A stretch of DNA of 19,383 nucleotides, from the NCBI GenBank assembly GCA_964593895.1, contig CAZQKL010000033.1, positions 1-19,383 of the forward strand. The letters run 5' to 3'. This stretch comes from CAZQKL01 sp964593895 [NCBI: uncultured bacterium] (GTDB taxonomy: Bacteria > DYJV01). Positions 1 to 8,469 of the stretch are shown here, one piece after another. Position 1 is the stretch's first letter, and each line of letters starts with the position of its first letter. Under the pieces are notes generated by a model. The model was not told the origin of the DNA, did not search any database, and saw only the letters and a program-made list of their open reading frames with translations. Made by a program: the position numbers and the translations under genes.

Positions 1-318
1 ATTGTTGATTTAATTTATGAAGGTGGAATTTCAAATATGAGATATTCTGTTTCAAATACCGCTCAATATGGAGATTTAACGAGAGGACCAAGGGTTATAA
101 ATGATTCAGTTAAAAAAGAAATGAAAAAAATCTTAGCAGAAATTCAGGATGGTTCTTTTGCAAAAGAATGGATACTTGAAAATTTAACTGGAAGACCAGT
201 ATTTAATGCGTTAACTAAAAAAGATGAAGACCATTTAATTGAGAAAGTTGGAGAAAAATTAAGAGCTATGATGCCATGGTTGAATAAAGAAAAACTTGTT
301 GATAAGGAGAAAAATTAA
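1..318 (+). CDS. ilvC: Ketol-acid reductoisomerase, C-terminal part (5' end outside window)
   Basis: Frame is open from base 1 and ends with TAA at 316-318, giving the last 105 residues. Acetohydroxyacid isomeroreductase makes 2,3-dihydroxy-isovalerate or -methylvalerate with NADPH, the second common step of valine, leucine and isoleucine synthesis in the cytosol. The segment [20 protein letters not shown] followed by LTRGPRV is typical of the all-helical C-terminal (knotted) domain of class I enzymes, as is the late segment around GRPVFNAL. The N-terminal Rossmann domain lies outside the window. The downstream psd start is only 5 bases after this stop, so the two genes are probably co-transcribed. 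The nearby leuD-like gene fits a branched-chain amino acid operon. Confidence 0.95.
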   Translation: MVDLIYEGGISNMRYSVSNTAQYGDLTRGPRVINDSVKKEMKKILAEIQDGSFAKEWILENLTGRPVFNALTKKDEDHLIEKVGEKLRAMMPWLNKEKLVDKEKN

Positions 319-323
319 AAGAA

Positions 324-947
324 ATGTTTAAAATTACAAAAGAAGGGTATTCTGTATTAGTTACTTTTGGGATATTAACTATACTTGCAATGTTTTCACA
401 TTTTAAGTTTTTAGCATACATTTTCTTTATACTTTTTCTATTTTCAGCTTACTTTTTTAGAGACCCTGAAAGATTTCCACCAAGATTAGAAAATGTAATA
501 GTTTCTCCTGCTGATGGTAGAATTTTAAAAATTGAAGAAATAGAGGATAATTATAAAATTAGCATTTTCATGGGACTATTTGATGTTCATATAAATAGAG
601 CGCCTATTAGTGGAAAAATTATTGAGAAAAAATATCAGAAAGGAAAATTTTTCAATGCTTCTCTTGATAAAGCTTCAGAAGAAAATGAGAGAATGGAATA
701 TTTAATTCAAACAGAGAATTTCACCTATAAATTAAGTCAGATAGCAGGAATAATTGCAAGAAGAATTGTTTCATATATAAACAGTGGAGATTACGTAAAC
801 ATTGGAGAAAAAATTGGAATGATTAAATTTGGCTCAAGAGCTGAAATTGTTGTTCCAAAAAAATTTGTAAAAGTTATTGTTTCAGAAGGTCAGAAAGTTT
901 ATGCTGGAGAGACAATAATTGGATTAATAAATTTGGGGGAAGGATAA
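324..947 (+). CDS. psd: Phosphatidylserine decarboxylase proenzyme, short (archaeal-type) form
   Basis: Converts phosphatidylserine to phosphatidylethanolamine at the inner membrane. The 207-residue length fits the short Psd family, which is smaller than the E. coli enzyme. Residues about 10-44 are hydrophobic and should form one or two membrane segments. They are followed by the family signature FFRDPER (44-50) and VSPADGR (60-66). The catalytic self-cleavage site is FGS at 169-171, where Ser171 would become the pyruvoyl group of the alpha chain. The MGLFDVHINRAP segment (83-94) is also characteristic. The ATG at 324 follows ilvC closely. A purine-rich AAGGAG at 304-309 lies rather far upstream, so the ribosome binding site is not ideal. 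The stop overlaps the next start (TAATG). The usual partner gene pssA (phosphatidylserine synthase) is not in the window. Confidence 0.93.
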   Translation: MFKITKEGYSVLVTFGILTILAMFSHFKFLAYIFFILFLFSAYFFRDPERFPPRLENVIVSPADGRILKIEEIEDNYKISIFMGLFDVHINRAPISGKIIEKKYQKGKFFNASLDKASEENERMEYLIQTENFTYKLSQIAGIIARRIVSYINSGDYVNIGEKIGMIKFGSRAEIVVPKKFVKVIVSEGQKVYAGETIIGLINLGEG

Positions 948-1444
948 TGAAACTTACAGGAAGAGCATGGAAATTTGGTGATAATATAAGCACAGACCAT
1001 ATAGCTCCAGGAAGATATTTTCATTTAAGGTCAAATTTGCCAGAGCTTGCTCGTCATGTTTTGGAAGATGCAAGGGAAGATTTTGCAAAAAATATGAAAA
1101 AGGGTGATTTTGTTGTTGGTGGTAAAAATTTTGGGCTTGGTTCAAGCAGAGAACACGCTCCAACAATTATTAAACTTGCTGGAGTTAGTGCTGTAATTGC
1201 AAAATCATTTGCAAGAATATTTTTTAGAAATGCAATAAATGTTGGTTTACCTGTTGTAATTTGCGATACTGATAAAATTGATGAAGGTGATATTTTAACC
1301 CTTGACCTTGAAAATGGAGTTTTAATTGATGAAACAAAAAAAATAGAATTTAAATTTCCTCCACTTCCTGAAGTTATGATGAGAATATTAAAAGATGGGG
1401 GTCTTGTAGAGCATATAAAAAAGCATGGAAAAATTTTAGTCTAA
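947..1444 (+). CDS. leuD: Isopropylmalate dehydratase small subunit (LeuD/aconitase swivel family)
   Basis: Small swivelling subunit of a two-subunit hydro-lyase. With LeuC it isomerises 2-isopropylmalate to 3-isopropylmalate in leucine synthesis. The 165-residue length is that of the archaeal-type LeuD family. The domain has GDNISTDHI (12-20), the conserved NFGLGSSREHAP (61-72) that positions substrate, and AKSFARIFFRNAINVGLP. The substrate-recognition loop reads GRYFHLRSN rather than the more usual RYLRT or RYLNT. The true substrate could therefore be a related 2-alkylmalate, homoaconitate or dimethylmalate, and the large subunit is not present to decide. The ATG at 947 overlaps the psd stop and has a G-rich Shine-Dalgarno region at 936-943. 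Context with ilvC favours leucine synthesis. Its 3' end overlaps the convergent TPR gene by 9 bases. Confidence 0.87.
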   Translation: MKLTGRAWKFGDNISTDHIAPGRYFHLRSNLPELARHVLEDAREDFAKNMKKGDFVVGGKNFGLGSSREHAPTIIKLAGVSAVIAKSFARIFFRNAINVGLPVVICDTDKIDEGDILTLDLENGVLIDETKKIEFKFPPLPEVMMRILKDGGLVEHIKKHGKILV

Positions 1445-3903
1445 AAAAGATAAGGTTTTTTCATTGGTTTCTATCCAGTTAATTTTATTCAAGAGGAATT
1501 CACCAAGTTTTGACCAGAAGGTATTTTTATATTTTGAAGTTAAATTTTTTATTGTTTCTTTTGAGTTTTTAAAATCATTGATTTTAAAATACGCATAAGC
1601 AATATAATAAAGAGTTTCACTAACTCTTTTGTCATCTGGAAATTTTTTTATAAAATGATTAAATTGTTCAATCGCTATGGTATAATTTTTTTCAATAAAG
1701 TTGATGTATGCGTTTTGAAAATATGTATCTGCTAAAATAAAAGGTTCAATTTCTTCATTCTGCTCTGGATTTAAAATTTTATTGTAATAATTTTTTGCTT
1801 TTTCATATTCGCCAATATCCTGATATGCTTTTGCGATTTTGTAATTCATTAATGATTGTTTATATCCAGCCTCTTTTAATTTTTTAAAAATTGTAATGGC
1901 GTTGTAATAATCTTTTATCTTTGTTAGATATTCTGCTTTGTAATAATTTAAGTCATTTAAATAAAGAGAACTTGGATAATTTTTTTCTATTTTTTTAAGT
2001 TCATTTAAAAATTTTTTATACTTTTCAAGCAGGAAAAAATCTTCAGCAATTTGAAATTCAATAAAATCTTTATATTTTTTTGGAGATTTATTTAAAATTT
2101 TGGCAAAAAGTTTAAGACTTTCATTTAATAGGAAAAACTTTTTCATGCTTATTGCAACTTTTAAAAGCACATCAAAATTGTCAATTAAATTTTTGTATTT
2201 TTCGTAATAAACAAGGATTTTAAAATAATCTTCGCTATCATAAAGATTTTTAATATAACCAATTAGAGCGGTTTTTAATTTTTTTCTCATAATGTCTCTA
2301 ATTTCTGAAAAAGGAAATCTTTTAAAAAATTCTTCAAGGGAAATTACCGCTTTTGAATACTCACTATTTTTTAAATAAAAATCTACCAGTCTTGAGTAAG
2401 CAATTGGAGTTATTTTACTTTCTGGAAAATGTTTAATAATGTACAAAAAACCTTTTTCAGGGTTAACTAAATATCCATATTGCCTTTTTAATTTATCTGG
2501 AAGTTTATATTTTAAACCTATTTCAGCCATTCTAAACCTTGCAATAATTTCATTTTCAACATTCTTTTTTATCTGGATAACTCTATTGAAGACAAATAAT
2601 GCATTTTCAAAGTTTTTCTCTTTTACATAAGTTTCTCCTATTTTAAGTAAAGCAATATCCACATAAACTGTTTTTGGATACAATGACCTTATTTTTAAGA
2701 AAAATCTTCTTGCGGTTCTATATTTTCCAAGATTAAAATAGGTATTTCCAATATTGTATAATGTTTCAGGTAGCTTATTAAGTAGTTCTGGCCATTTTTT
2801 CATTGCAATTTTATAAATACTTAAAGCTTTTTTGTAATTTCCAATGGAGCAGTAACAATCTCCAAGCTTGTATGTTGCTTCTCTGGTTACTAATCTATTC
2901 GGGAACTTTTCAATTATTTGAGAATAATAATTTATAGCTTCATTGTATTTTTTCATTTTGTAATAAATATTTCCAATTTCAAGTAGGGATGGAAGCACAT
3001 AGATTGACTTAGGATAATATTTCACAATGTATTTATATGAACCAAGAGCTTCTATAAAAAAACCCAACATTTTATAGCATTTTCCCATCTGAAATAATGC
3101 CCAGGGAGCTTCTTTACTTTTTGGATATTTTGTTAATAGTGAAAAATACATATCAGCAACAGATTTTATTTCATGGGGATTATTTTTATCCATCTTGTAA
3201 AAATAGCAGTCTGCAATTCTAAATTGAGCCTTTATGTAGTATGGATTTTCTTTTGAAACTGATTGTAGAAGGTTATTAAAGATAAAAATTGCATCATCAT
3301 ACTTATTTTCCCCCATTTTTATAAGTCCCTGCTCATACAAAATTTTTGCTCTTGTGATTTCTACTTTTGGAATTTTAGGTTTAGGCTTAGGTTTGGGTTT
3401 GGGTTTAGGTTTAGGTTTTAGTTTTGGTTTTTTAGGTTTTGGTTTTGGTTTTTGCACAGGTTTAATTTTTACAGTTTTATTACCAGGAATTTCAGGTTTT
3501 TTTTCTTTTTTAATAATTCTTCCAACTTTTACTTTGAGATAAATCAAGCTTGGAGTGTCAGATTTTAAATAAGAATATTTAACTATCTCCCTTTTAAAAA
3601 TAAATTTTACAACTACATTTCCTTTTACCTGTTTTGGAATAATTTCTGAAATAAATGGAGATTTTAATTTAACAATTGGAACATATTTTGTAAGGTCAGT
3701 GTTGTATAAAGTTACTTTTAATGTGCCTAAATCTATTTGATTAATCTCAAAGTATGGAGGTGGAGCAAGAAAGAAAAAAACAAGACGAGTTTCATTATCA
3801 TTTGGAAAATCTTTATATTTTATTGCAGTAATGTAGTTTAGATTTGCTGAAAATAATTTAAGTGAAAAAAGAATTAAAATTGCAAAAAAAAAATCTTTTT
3901 CAT
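1436..3903 (-). CDS. Exported AMIN-like/TPR repeat protein, interrupted by an apparent -1 frameshift at a homopolymer
   Basis: A TAAAATG junction places an ATG at 3903-3901, one base after the sigma-54 activator stop, the same junction used between two other genes of this operon. From this ATG the reading frame closes after nine codons. One extra T in the ten-T run (3884-3893) would join it to the long frame, giving 822 residues. The joined protein starts with a good signal peptide (MKKIFFFAILILFSLKLFSA, cut before NLNY). Residues about 25-125 are beta-rich and resemble AMIN domains, which bind cell-envelope polymers. A Lys-Pro linker follows (about 150-183), then an alpha solenoid of many TPR units (about 185-810), with blocks such as AIFIFNNLL and PEAL/YNIGN-type helices. 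The only in-frame conventional start in the long frame is a TTG at 3547 inside the AMIN-like region, which has no supporting Shine-Dalgarno and would lose the export signal. Likely a periplasmic or envelope-anchored scaffold, comparable to TPR proteins of pilus and motility systems. No exact family is recognised. Confidence 0.85.
3363..3460 (-). repeat. Hexanucleotide-like tandem repeat encoding a Lys-Pro linker
   Basis: The plus strand shows repeated GGTTTA, GGTTTG and GGTTTT units. On the coding strand these are AAA/AAG-CCx codon pairs, giving an almost uninterrupted (KP)n stretch of about 35 residues. The unit sequence has drifted at third positions, so the tract is old or kept for its protein sequence rather than freshly expanded. 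Such Pro/Lys-rich spacers often span the peptidoglycan in TonB-like and other envelope proteins. Here it separates the AMIN-like domain from the TPR solenoid. Confidence 0.85.
3884..3893. other. Ten-base A/T homopolymer at the start of the AMIN/TPR gene
   Basis: Ten consecutive A on the plus strand (T on the coding strand) lie between codons 4 and 7 of the AMIN/TPR gene. Read as ten, the start-codon frame ends at a TAA nine codons later. Read as eleven, or nine plus two codons' equivalent, a complete signal peptide joins the 800-residue downstream frame. Runs of nine or more A/T are known sites of transcriptional slippage (Thermus dnaX, Shigella mxiE) and of replication slippage in phase-variable genes. 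They are also the commonest place for a sequencing indel. Confidence 0.9.
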
Positions 3904-3904
3904 T

Positions 3905-5239
3905 TTACATCATTTTCTTTCTTTTCATTTTCTCAATTAGAGTGGTTCTCTTTATCCCAAGAAGTTTTGCAGCTTTATCTTTTACTCCACCAGCTTTTTC
4001 AAGAGCCTGTAAAATCATTGAAGTTTCAATATTGTCTATTAGAGATTTTAAATCAATTCCTTCATCTGTTAATTTAAATAGATTGTTCATAAATTCTTTT
4101 TCTGAGATTGTATCTTCACCACTATCCTCAAGCTGAAAAAATTTTGATGGTAAATCTGAAGGTAAAATATAAGGACCTTCACTTAAAACAACAAGTCTTT
4201 CAATACAATTTTCAAGTTCTCTAACATTTCCAGGCCATGAATAATTTTTCATAATAAATTTTGCTTCCTCTGAAATTCCAATAATTTTATCGGATTTTTT
4301 ATGTTTTTCTGTAAATTTTTTTAAAAAGTAATCAATTAATAGGTCAATATCCTCTTTTCTCTCTCTCAATGGTGGAAGATGAATTTGAATAACATTTAAC
4401 CTGTAATACAAATCTTCTCTAAATTTTTTCTCTTCAACAAGTTTTTCAAGATTTTTATTTGTTGCTGTAATAATTCTTACATTAACCTTTATAGGGCTTA
4501 TTGAACCTAATGGCTGAATTTCATTTTCTTGAAGAACCCTTAAAATCTTAACCTGCAACTCCAGAGGAAGTTCTCCTATTTCATCAAGAAAAATTGTTCC
4601 ACCATTTGCAGCTTCAAATCTTCCAGTTTTATTTGTATTTGCTCCTGTAAATGCTCCTTTTCGGTATCCGAAAAGTTCGCTTTCAACCAAATCTTTTGGA
4701 ATTGCACCACAATTTACTGGAATAAAAATTTTATCATTGCGTCTGCTTAATTTATGAATTGCTTTTGCAACAAGTTCTTTTCCTGTTCCACTTTCACCAG
4801 TAATTAAAACAACAGAATCTGTTGGCGCTACCTTCTTTATTGTTGTGAAAATTTCTTTCATTTTTAAACTTTTACCAACAATTCCGTAAAAATTTTCAGT
4901 ATTTAATTCATCTTTTTTAATTTCAAGCTTTTCAATATAAGTTAATACTCTTTTAAAATTTTCTTTGAAAGGTGGAAAAATAAAGGTTTTTGCACCAATT
5001 GCCATAATCTTTGGAATTAAATTAAAGTCCTTTTTTTCAACATAAGGGATAAGAACAATATCAGGAAGAAAAGTTAATATTTTGAAAATTTTATCAATAT
5101 TTGAACTATTTGAAATTCTTGGGATAAAAATATCAATTCCGTTTAAAGATTGAATATTATCAATTGATTGGATTTTAACAATTTCATACGGTTTATTAAT
5201 TTCAACAGATTCATCTATGTTAAATAGACCAATTTTCAT
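3905..5239 (-). CDS. Sigma-54-dependent transcriptional activator with degenerate receiver domain
   Basis: A 444-residue bacterial enhancer-binding protein of NtrC/FleQ type. Residues 1-105 have the length and ending ([12 protein letters not shown], 80-91) of a receiver domain. However, no Asp occupies the phosphoacceptor strand (IDIFIPRI instead) and the conserved Lys before Pro is replaced by Pro. Central AAA+ domain, about 117-350: Walker A GESGTGKE (148-155), the sigma-54 contact loop GAFTGA (195-200), Walker B GGTIFLDE (213-220) and the Arg finger region [10 protein letters not shown] (274-283). The C-terminal Fis-type helix-turn-helix is about 419-441 ([20 protein letters not shown]). 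The ATG at 5239 overlaps the upstream stop as ATGA. It therefore has all residues for ATP-driven open-complex formation but probably does not respond to phosphorylation. FleQ and FlrA, regulators of flagella and exopolysaccharide, have similarly degenerate N-termini. Its targets are unknown. One clear sigma-54 promoter lies in this window (18499-18515). Confidence 0.93.
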   Translation of the reverse strand: MKIGLFNIDESVEINKPYEIVKIQSIDNIQSLNGIDIFIPRISNSSNIDKIFKILTFLPDIVLIPYVEKKDFNLIPKIMAIGAKTFIFPPFKENFKRVLTYIEKLEIKKDELNTENFYGIVGKSLKMKEIFTTIKKVAPTDSVVLITGESGTGKELVAKAIHKLSRRNDKIFIPVNCGAIPKDLVESELFGYRKGAFTGANTNKTGRFEAANGGTIFLDEIGELPLELQVKILRVLQENEIQPLGSISPIKVNVRIITATNKNLEKLVEEKKFREDLYYRLNVIQIHLPPLRERKEDIDLLIDYFLKKFTEKHKKSDKIIGISEEAKFIMKNYSWPGNVRELENCIERLVVLSEGPYILPSDLPSKFFQLEDSGEDTISEKEFMNNLFKLTDEGIDLKSLIDNIETSMILQALEKAGGVKDKAAKLLGIKRTTLIEKMKRKKMM

Positions 5240-6165
5240 TTACTTAAAGCCTTTTTTAAGTCTTCAGATTTTATAAAACCAGTATCTATCAAAATTTTTC
5301 CTATTTTTATCTGATTAAATCTCTCCTTTATACTTAGTGCAAGAAGAAGTTGAAATGAGGAAATTTTTTCCATTTGTATAAGTTTTTCTCCAAGTTTTAA
5401 CTCTTTACTTGATAAAAGTTTTATCTTTAATGTTTCAAAAATTACTTTTAGGTTTTCAAAAAATCCTAAGTGATTGTTTATAAATTCTTTTAAAATTTTT
5501 TTTGAATTTTTATTTTCAAGTTTTGATAAAAATCCAATAATTGAAACAACAACATTGTAACTTCCTTTTTTTAAAAGATAATCGCATTTTTTGTAAAAGT
5601 TTTCCTCATTAATTTTTCTTTTTAAGATTAAAACAACAAAGTCTTTTAAATCATCCTGATATTTGTAAAAATTTGTAATAATTGCAAGAAGTGAAGTTTC
5701 TGAATTTTTTTTATAAAGAGCTTTTACTGCTTCTAAAATAACATAAAAATTTGAACTTCCTTCAAGTCTTAAAATTAATTCCTCTTCTGGTAAAATTAAA
5801 ATCTCATCAGAAACTTTTTTAAGGAAAATTTCTTTTACTTTATACTCTTGCTTTTTAGGTTTTTTTCTCGCTTTAAAAAGCTCTATATAATTTCTAATTC
5901 TAAATTTTTTTCTAAAAAATTCTCTTAATGAATTTTCTTTTGTTGTTTCAAAAGTTAATTCACCTTCATGAGAATTGATAGCATCAATTAAAGTTTTATA
6001 AGCTTTTGTTATTTCCCTGAATTTTTCCACATAATATTTTTCATTTCCAGCAATGTCTGGATGATACTTTTTTACAAGTTTTCTGTATGCCCTTTTTATA
6101 TCATGGATTGTCGCATTTTTATCAACATTTAAAATTTTTAAGCATTCATTTAAATTTCTTTCCAT
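5236..6165 (-). CDS. J-domain co-chaperone with helical middle and MshEN-like C-terminal domain
   Basis: 309 residues. A J domain occupies about 5-65 and keeps the Hsp70-stimulating HPD at 35-37 (KYHPDIAG). There is no Gly/Phe region, zinc-finger repeat or DnaJ C-terminal substrate domain, so this is a class C J-protein. A basic stretch (85-110, rich in K/R) is followed by an all-helical region, about 115-250, that looks like HEAT-type repeats. The last 53 residues contain two tandem units of the form (K)xGxxLIxxxxIxxxxLxx[15 protein letters not shown] (256-268) and [13 protein letters not shown] (286-298). That pattern resembles the MshEN/GspE N-terminal fold found in pilus and secretion ATPases, where some copies bind cyclic di-GMP; the Arg usual at the start of the binding motif is Lys here. 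The gene sits one base after the Hsp70 stop (TAAAATG) and is surely its partner. The client is unknown. Confidence 0.85.
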   Translation of the reverse strand: MERNLNECLKILNVDKNATIHDIKRAYRKLVKKYHPDIAGNEKYYVEKFREITKAYKTLIDAINSHEGELTFETTKENSLREFFRKKFRIRNYIELFKARKKPKKQEYKVKEIFLKKVSDEILILPEEELILRLEGSSNFYVILEAVKALYKKNSETSLLAIITNFYKYQDDLKDFVVLILKRKINEENFYKKCDYLLKKGSYNVVVSIIGFLSKLENKNSKKILKEFINNHLGFFENLKVIFETLKIKLLSSKELKLGEKLIQMEKISSFQLLLALSIKERFNQIKIGKILIDTGFIKSEDLKKALSK

Positions 6166-6166
6166 T

Positions 6167-7609
6167 TTAAATATTTTCCATAAATGGGTATTCTATTTTT
6201 AATTTTTGTTCTTTTTTTGTATGGGTATTTATTGCAGAAATGTGTAAAATTCCGTTAACATCTATATCAAAAATTACCTTTATTCTCGGTTTTCCTTTTG
6301 GCATTGGAGGGATATCAGTTAATTGAATATGACCAATTAATGTATTGTATTTGCAGTCAGTATTTTCGCCTTGATAAATGTGGATATCAACTTGAGATTG
6401 ATTGTCATTTACTGTTGTAAATAATCTACTTTCCCTTAAAGGAATTGTGCTATTCTTTTTGATTATTGGAACAAATCTGCCTCCTTTTGCTTCAACACCT
6501 AAAGATATTGGAATAACATCTACAAGCACAAGCTCTTTGCTTTTTCCAGTAATAATATTACCTTGAATTGCAGCTCCTATTGCAACACATAAAGAGGGGT
6601 CAACTTTATTTGATGGTGTTTTTCCAATAAGCTGTTTAACTCTCTCTCTAAATTTTCTGATTTTAGTGCTTCCTCCAACAAATATTATTTCATCAATCTC
6701 TTCATTTGATAAATTTGCATTATTTAAAGCATTTTCAATACAGCTTATTGCTTCTTCAATTAAATCTGAAGTTATTGAATTAAATTCATCAATTGTGAGA
6801 TAATACTCAAGATGTTTTACTCCATTTTCATCTGCTGCAATAAAAGGAATGTTTATATATACGCTATCAGAACTTGATAGTGCAATTTTTGCTTTTTCTG
6901 CTTCATCTTTAAGTTTTTGAAAAGCCATTCTATCTTTTTTTAAATCAATTTTATTCTTTTCATAAAAGAATTCATTCAATCTATTAACAATCCTAAAATC
7001 AAAATCATCTCCTCCAAGAAAATTATTTCCACTTGTTGAAATTACCTCAAAAACTCCATCACCACATTCTAAAATTGAAACATCAAATGTTCCTCCACCA
7101 AAATCACATACAAGAATTCTTCCTTCAAAGTTTTCTGAAAAACCGTATGATATTGCAGCAGCTGTTGGTTCATTAATAATTCTTAAAACTTCAAATCCAG
7201 CAAGTTCTCCTGCAAGTTTTGTTACAAATCTCTGTTTATCATTAAAATATGCAGGAACTGTTATAACCGCTTTTTTTATCTCTTTGTTTAAATATTCCTC
7301 TGAATAACTTTTTATTTCCTTAAGAATTATACTTGCTATTTCATGGGGGAAAAATTCCTTTTCACCAAGCTTAAATTTTTTCTTTTCCCCCATAAATCTT
7401 TTTATAGAATGAATGGTATTTTCGCTGTTAATTATTGACTGTCTTTTAGCTGGTTCTCCTACAATTATTTCATTCTCCTTTGTAAAAGAAACAACTGATG
7501 GTGTTAAAAATTTTCCAAATCTGTTTTTAATTACAGTTGGTTTATTATTTATAAAAATTGCGGCTACTGAATTTGTGGTGCCAAAATCTATTCCTAAAAC
7601 AGTTTCCAT
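6167..7609 (-). CDS. Hsp70-family chaperone lacking the C-terminal lid (DnaK-like)
   Basis: 480 residues, against 600-640 for housekeeping DnaK. The nucleotide-binding domain (1-355) is intact: phosphate-1 motif GIDFGTTNS (6-14), the segment [11 protein letters not shown] (146-156), phosphate-2 motif [13 protein letters not shown] (168-180), and VGGSTKIR (311-318). The hydrophobic interdomain linker is [11 protein letters not shown] (361-371). The substrate-binding beta domain follows to about 475 (for example [14 protein letters not shown], 377-390). The protein ends there, so the alpha-helical lid and the C-terminal tail are absent. Nearby CheW and J-domain genes suggest a dedicated chaperone rather than the general heat-shock DnaK. 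DnaK homologues SglK and StkA of Myxococcus, which act in social motility and exopolysaccharide, are a possible parallel. The ATG at 7609 follows the cheW stop by 5 bases. Confidence 0.92.
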   Translation of the reverse strand: METVLGIDFGTTNSVAAIFINNKPTVIKNRFGKFLTPSVVSFTKENEIIVGEPAKRQSIINSENTIHSIKRFMGEKKKFKLGEKEFFPHEIASIILKEIKSYSEEYLNKEIKKAVITVPAYFNDKQRFVTKLAGELAGFEVLRIINEPTAAAISYGFSENFEGRILVCDFGGGTFDVSILECGDGVFEVISTSGNNFLGGDDFDFRIVNRLNEFFYEKNKIDLKKDRMAFQKLKDEAEKAKIALSSSDSVYINIPFIAADENGVKHLEYYLTIDEFNSITSDLIEEAISCIENALNNANLSNEEIDEIIFVGGSTKIRKFRERVKQLIGKTPSNKVDPSLCVAIGAAIQGNIITGKSKELVLVDVIPISLGVEAKGGRFVPIIKKNSTIPLRESRLFTTVNDNQSQVDIHIYQGENTDCKYNTLIGHIQLTDIPPMPKGKPRIKVIFDIDVNGILHISAINTHTKKEQKLKIEYPFMENI

Positions 7610-7614
7610 TTAAT

Positions 7615-8118
7615 TTACTTTACTTCGCAATCTTCTACAAGTTTTTCAATATTAACCCATCCAATAATTTTATTCCCATATCTTCCAACACCATTAATAA
7701 ATTCAGCAGCCATGCCACCAAATGTTACTGGTGTTGGTTCAATATTTTTTTCTGGTATTAAAATAACCTTTGTAATTTTATCAACAATGAATCCAACAAT
7801 CATGTCATTTACTTCCATAATTAAAATTCTTGTATCTTTAGTAAATCCTTCGCTTTTCATTCCAAATTTTTTTCTTAAATTAATTATTGGGATAATATTT
7901 CCCCTTAAATTTATAACTCCTTCAAAATATGAAGGAATTCGTGGAACATAAGTTATATCAGTTCTCATAATAATCTCTTTAATTTTATTAATATCAACCA
8001 TGAATTCTTCACTTCCAAGCCTAAATCCAACCATCTGTAGATAATTTTCATCAGTCTTCTTTTCTTCTTCCTGAGCATACTTTTTAGTTAATGCTGCAAG
8101 ATTAAGTTCTTCACTCAT
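7615..8118 (-). CDS. cheW: Chemotaxis coupling protein CheW
   Basis: A single CheW-like domain of 167 residues (SH3-like beta barrels), with the typical segments FRLGSEEFMVDINKIKEII (32-50), VPRIPSYFEGVINLRGNIIP and DTRILIMEV. It normally bridges chemoreceptors and the P5 domain of CheA in signalling arrays. The first 25 residues are a charged, probably flexible extension. The start at 8118 has a strong Shine-Dalgarno, AGAGGTG (8124-8130), 5 bases upstream, the best in this operon, so CheW may be made in higher amounts than its neighbours. The gene lies between the STAS gene and the Hsp70 gene. No chemoreceptor is present in the window. Confidence 0.95.
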   Translation of the reverse strand: MSEELNLAALTKKYAQEEEKKTDENYLQMVGFRLGSEEFMVDINKIKEIIMRTDITYVPRIPSYFEGVINLRGNIIPIINLRKKFGMKSEGFTKDTRILIMEVNDMIVGFIVDKITKVILIPEKNIEPTPVTFGGMAAEFINGVGRYGNKIIGWVNIEKLVEDCEVK

Positions 8119-8133
8119 ATTATCACCTCTTAA

Positions 8134-8469
8134 TTATAGACCTTTTTTTGCACTTTCTATATCATCAAAAATTTTAATTATTTTATCAAGCCTTGTTAAA
8201 CTGAAAACTTCTTTTGGTTTTTTCTTCAATCCTGCAAGAGCAAATTTCCCATTTTTGCTTTTTAATGTTTTGTAAACTGAAACAATAAACCCTATTCCAG
8301 CTGAATCAATAAAATCAACCTCACTCATATCAAATATCACTTCTTGAGCTCCTTCATTTTCTATTGTGTTTTTCACTTCGTTTCTTATTTCTTCAAGTTC
8401 AGATAAAATAAGGTTACCTGAAAATTTGAATATAAAGATTTTTCCATCTACATTTTTTTCAATTTTCAT
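8134..8469 (-). CDS. STAS-domain protein, anti-sigma-factor antagonist-like
   Basis: 111 residues forming one STAS domain of the SpoIIAA/RsbV type. The key loop is FDMSEVDFIDSAGIGFIVSV (46-65), where Ser56 in DSAG is the site phosphorylated by partner-switching kinases. In such systems phosphorylation controls binding to an anti-sigma factor or other kinase. No RsbW-like kinase or sigma factor is in the window, so the domain may instead serve as a scaffold or phospho-switch inside the CheA pathway. Its start overlaps the cheA stop as ATGA, which indicates translational coupling. STAS genes beside cheA occur in several alternative chemosensory operons. Confidence 0.92.
   Translation of the reverse strand: MKIEKNVDGKIFIFKFSGNLILSELEEIRNEVKNTIENEGAQEVIFDMSEVDFIDSAGIGFIVSVYKTLKSKNGKFALAGLKKKPKEVFSLTRLDKIIKIFDDIESAKKGL

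Noticed and set aside
1443-1461. AAAAAA-GATAAGG-TTTTTT hairpin after leuD as a terminator
   Set aside because: The stem has no G-C pairs and would be too weak to terminate reliably.
3354-3542. Plus-strand reading frame rich in Gly-Leu-Gly-Phe repeats
   Set aside because: It is the antisense of the Lys-Pro linker; its regular composition comes from the repeat codons and it has no ribosome binding site.
3545-3547. TTG as the start of the AMIN/TPR protein
   Set aside because: It lies inside a conserved-looking AMIN-like domain, has no good Shine-Dalgarno, leaves a 350-base gap in an otherwise gapless operon and removes the export signal.
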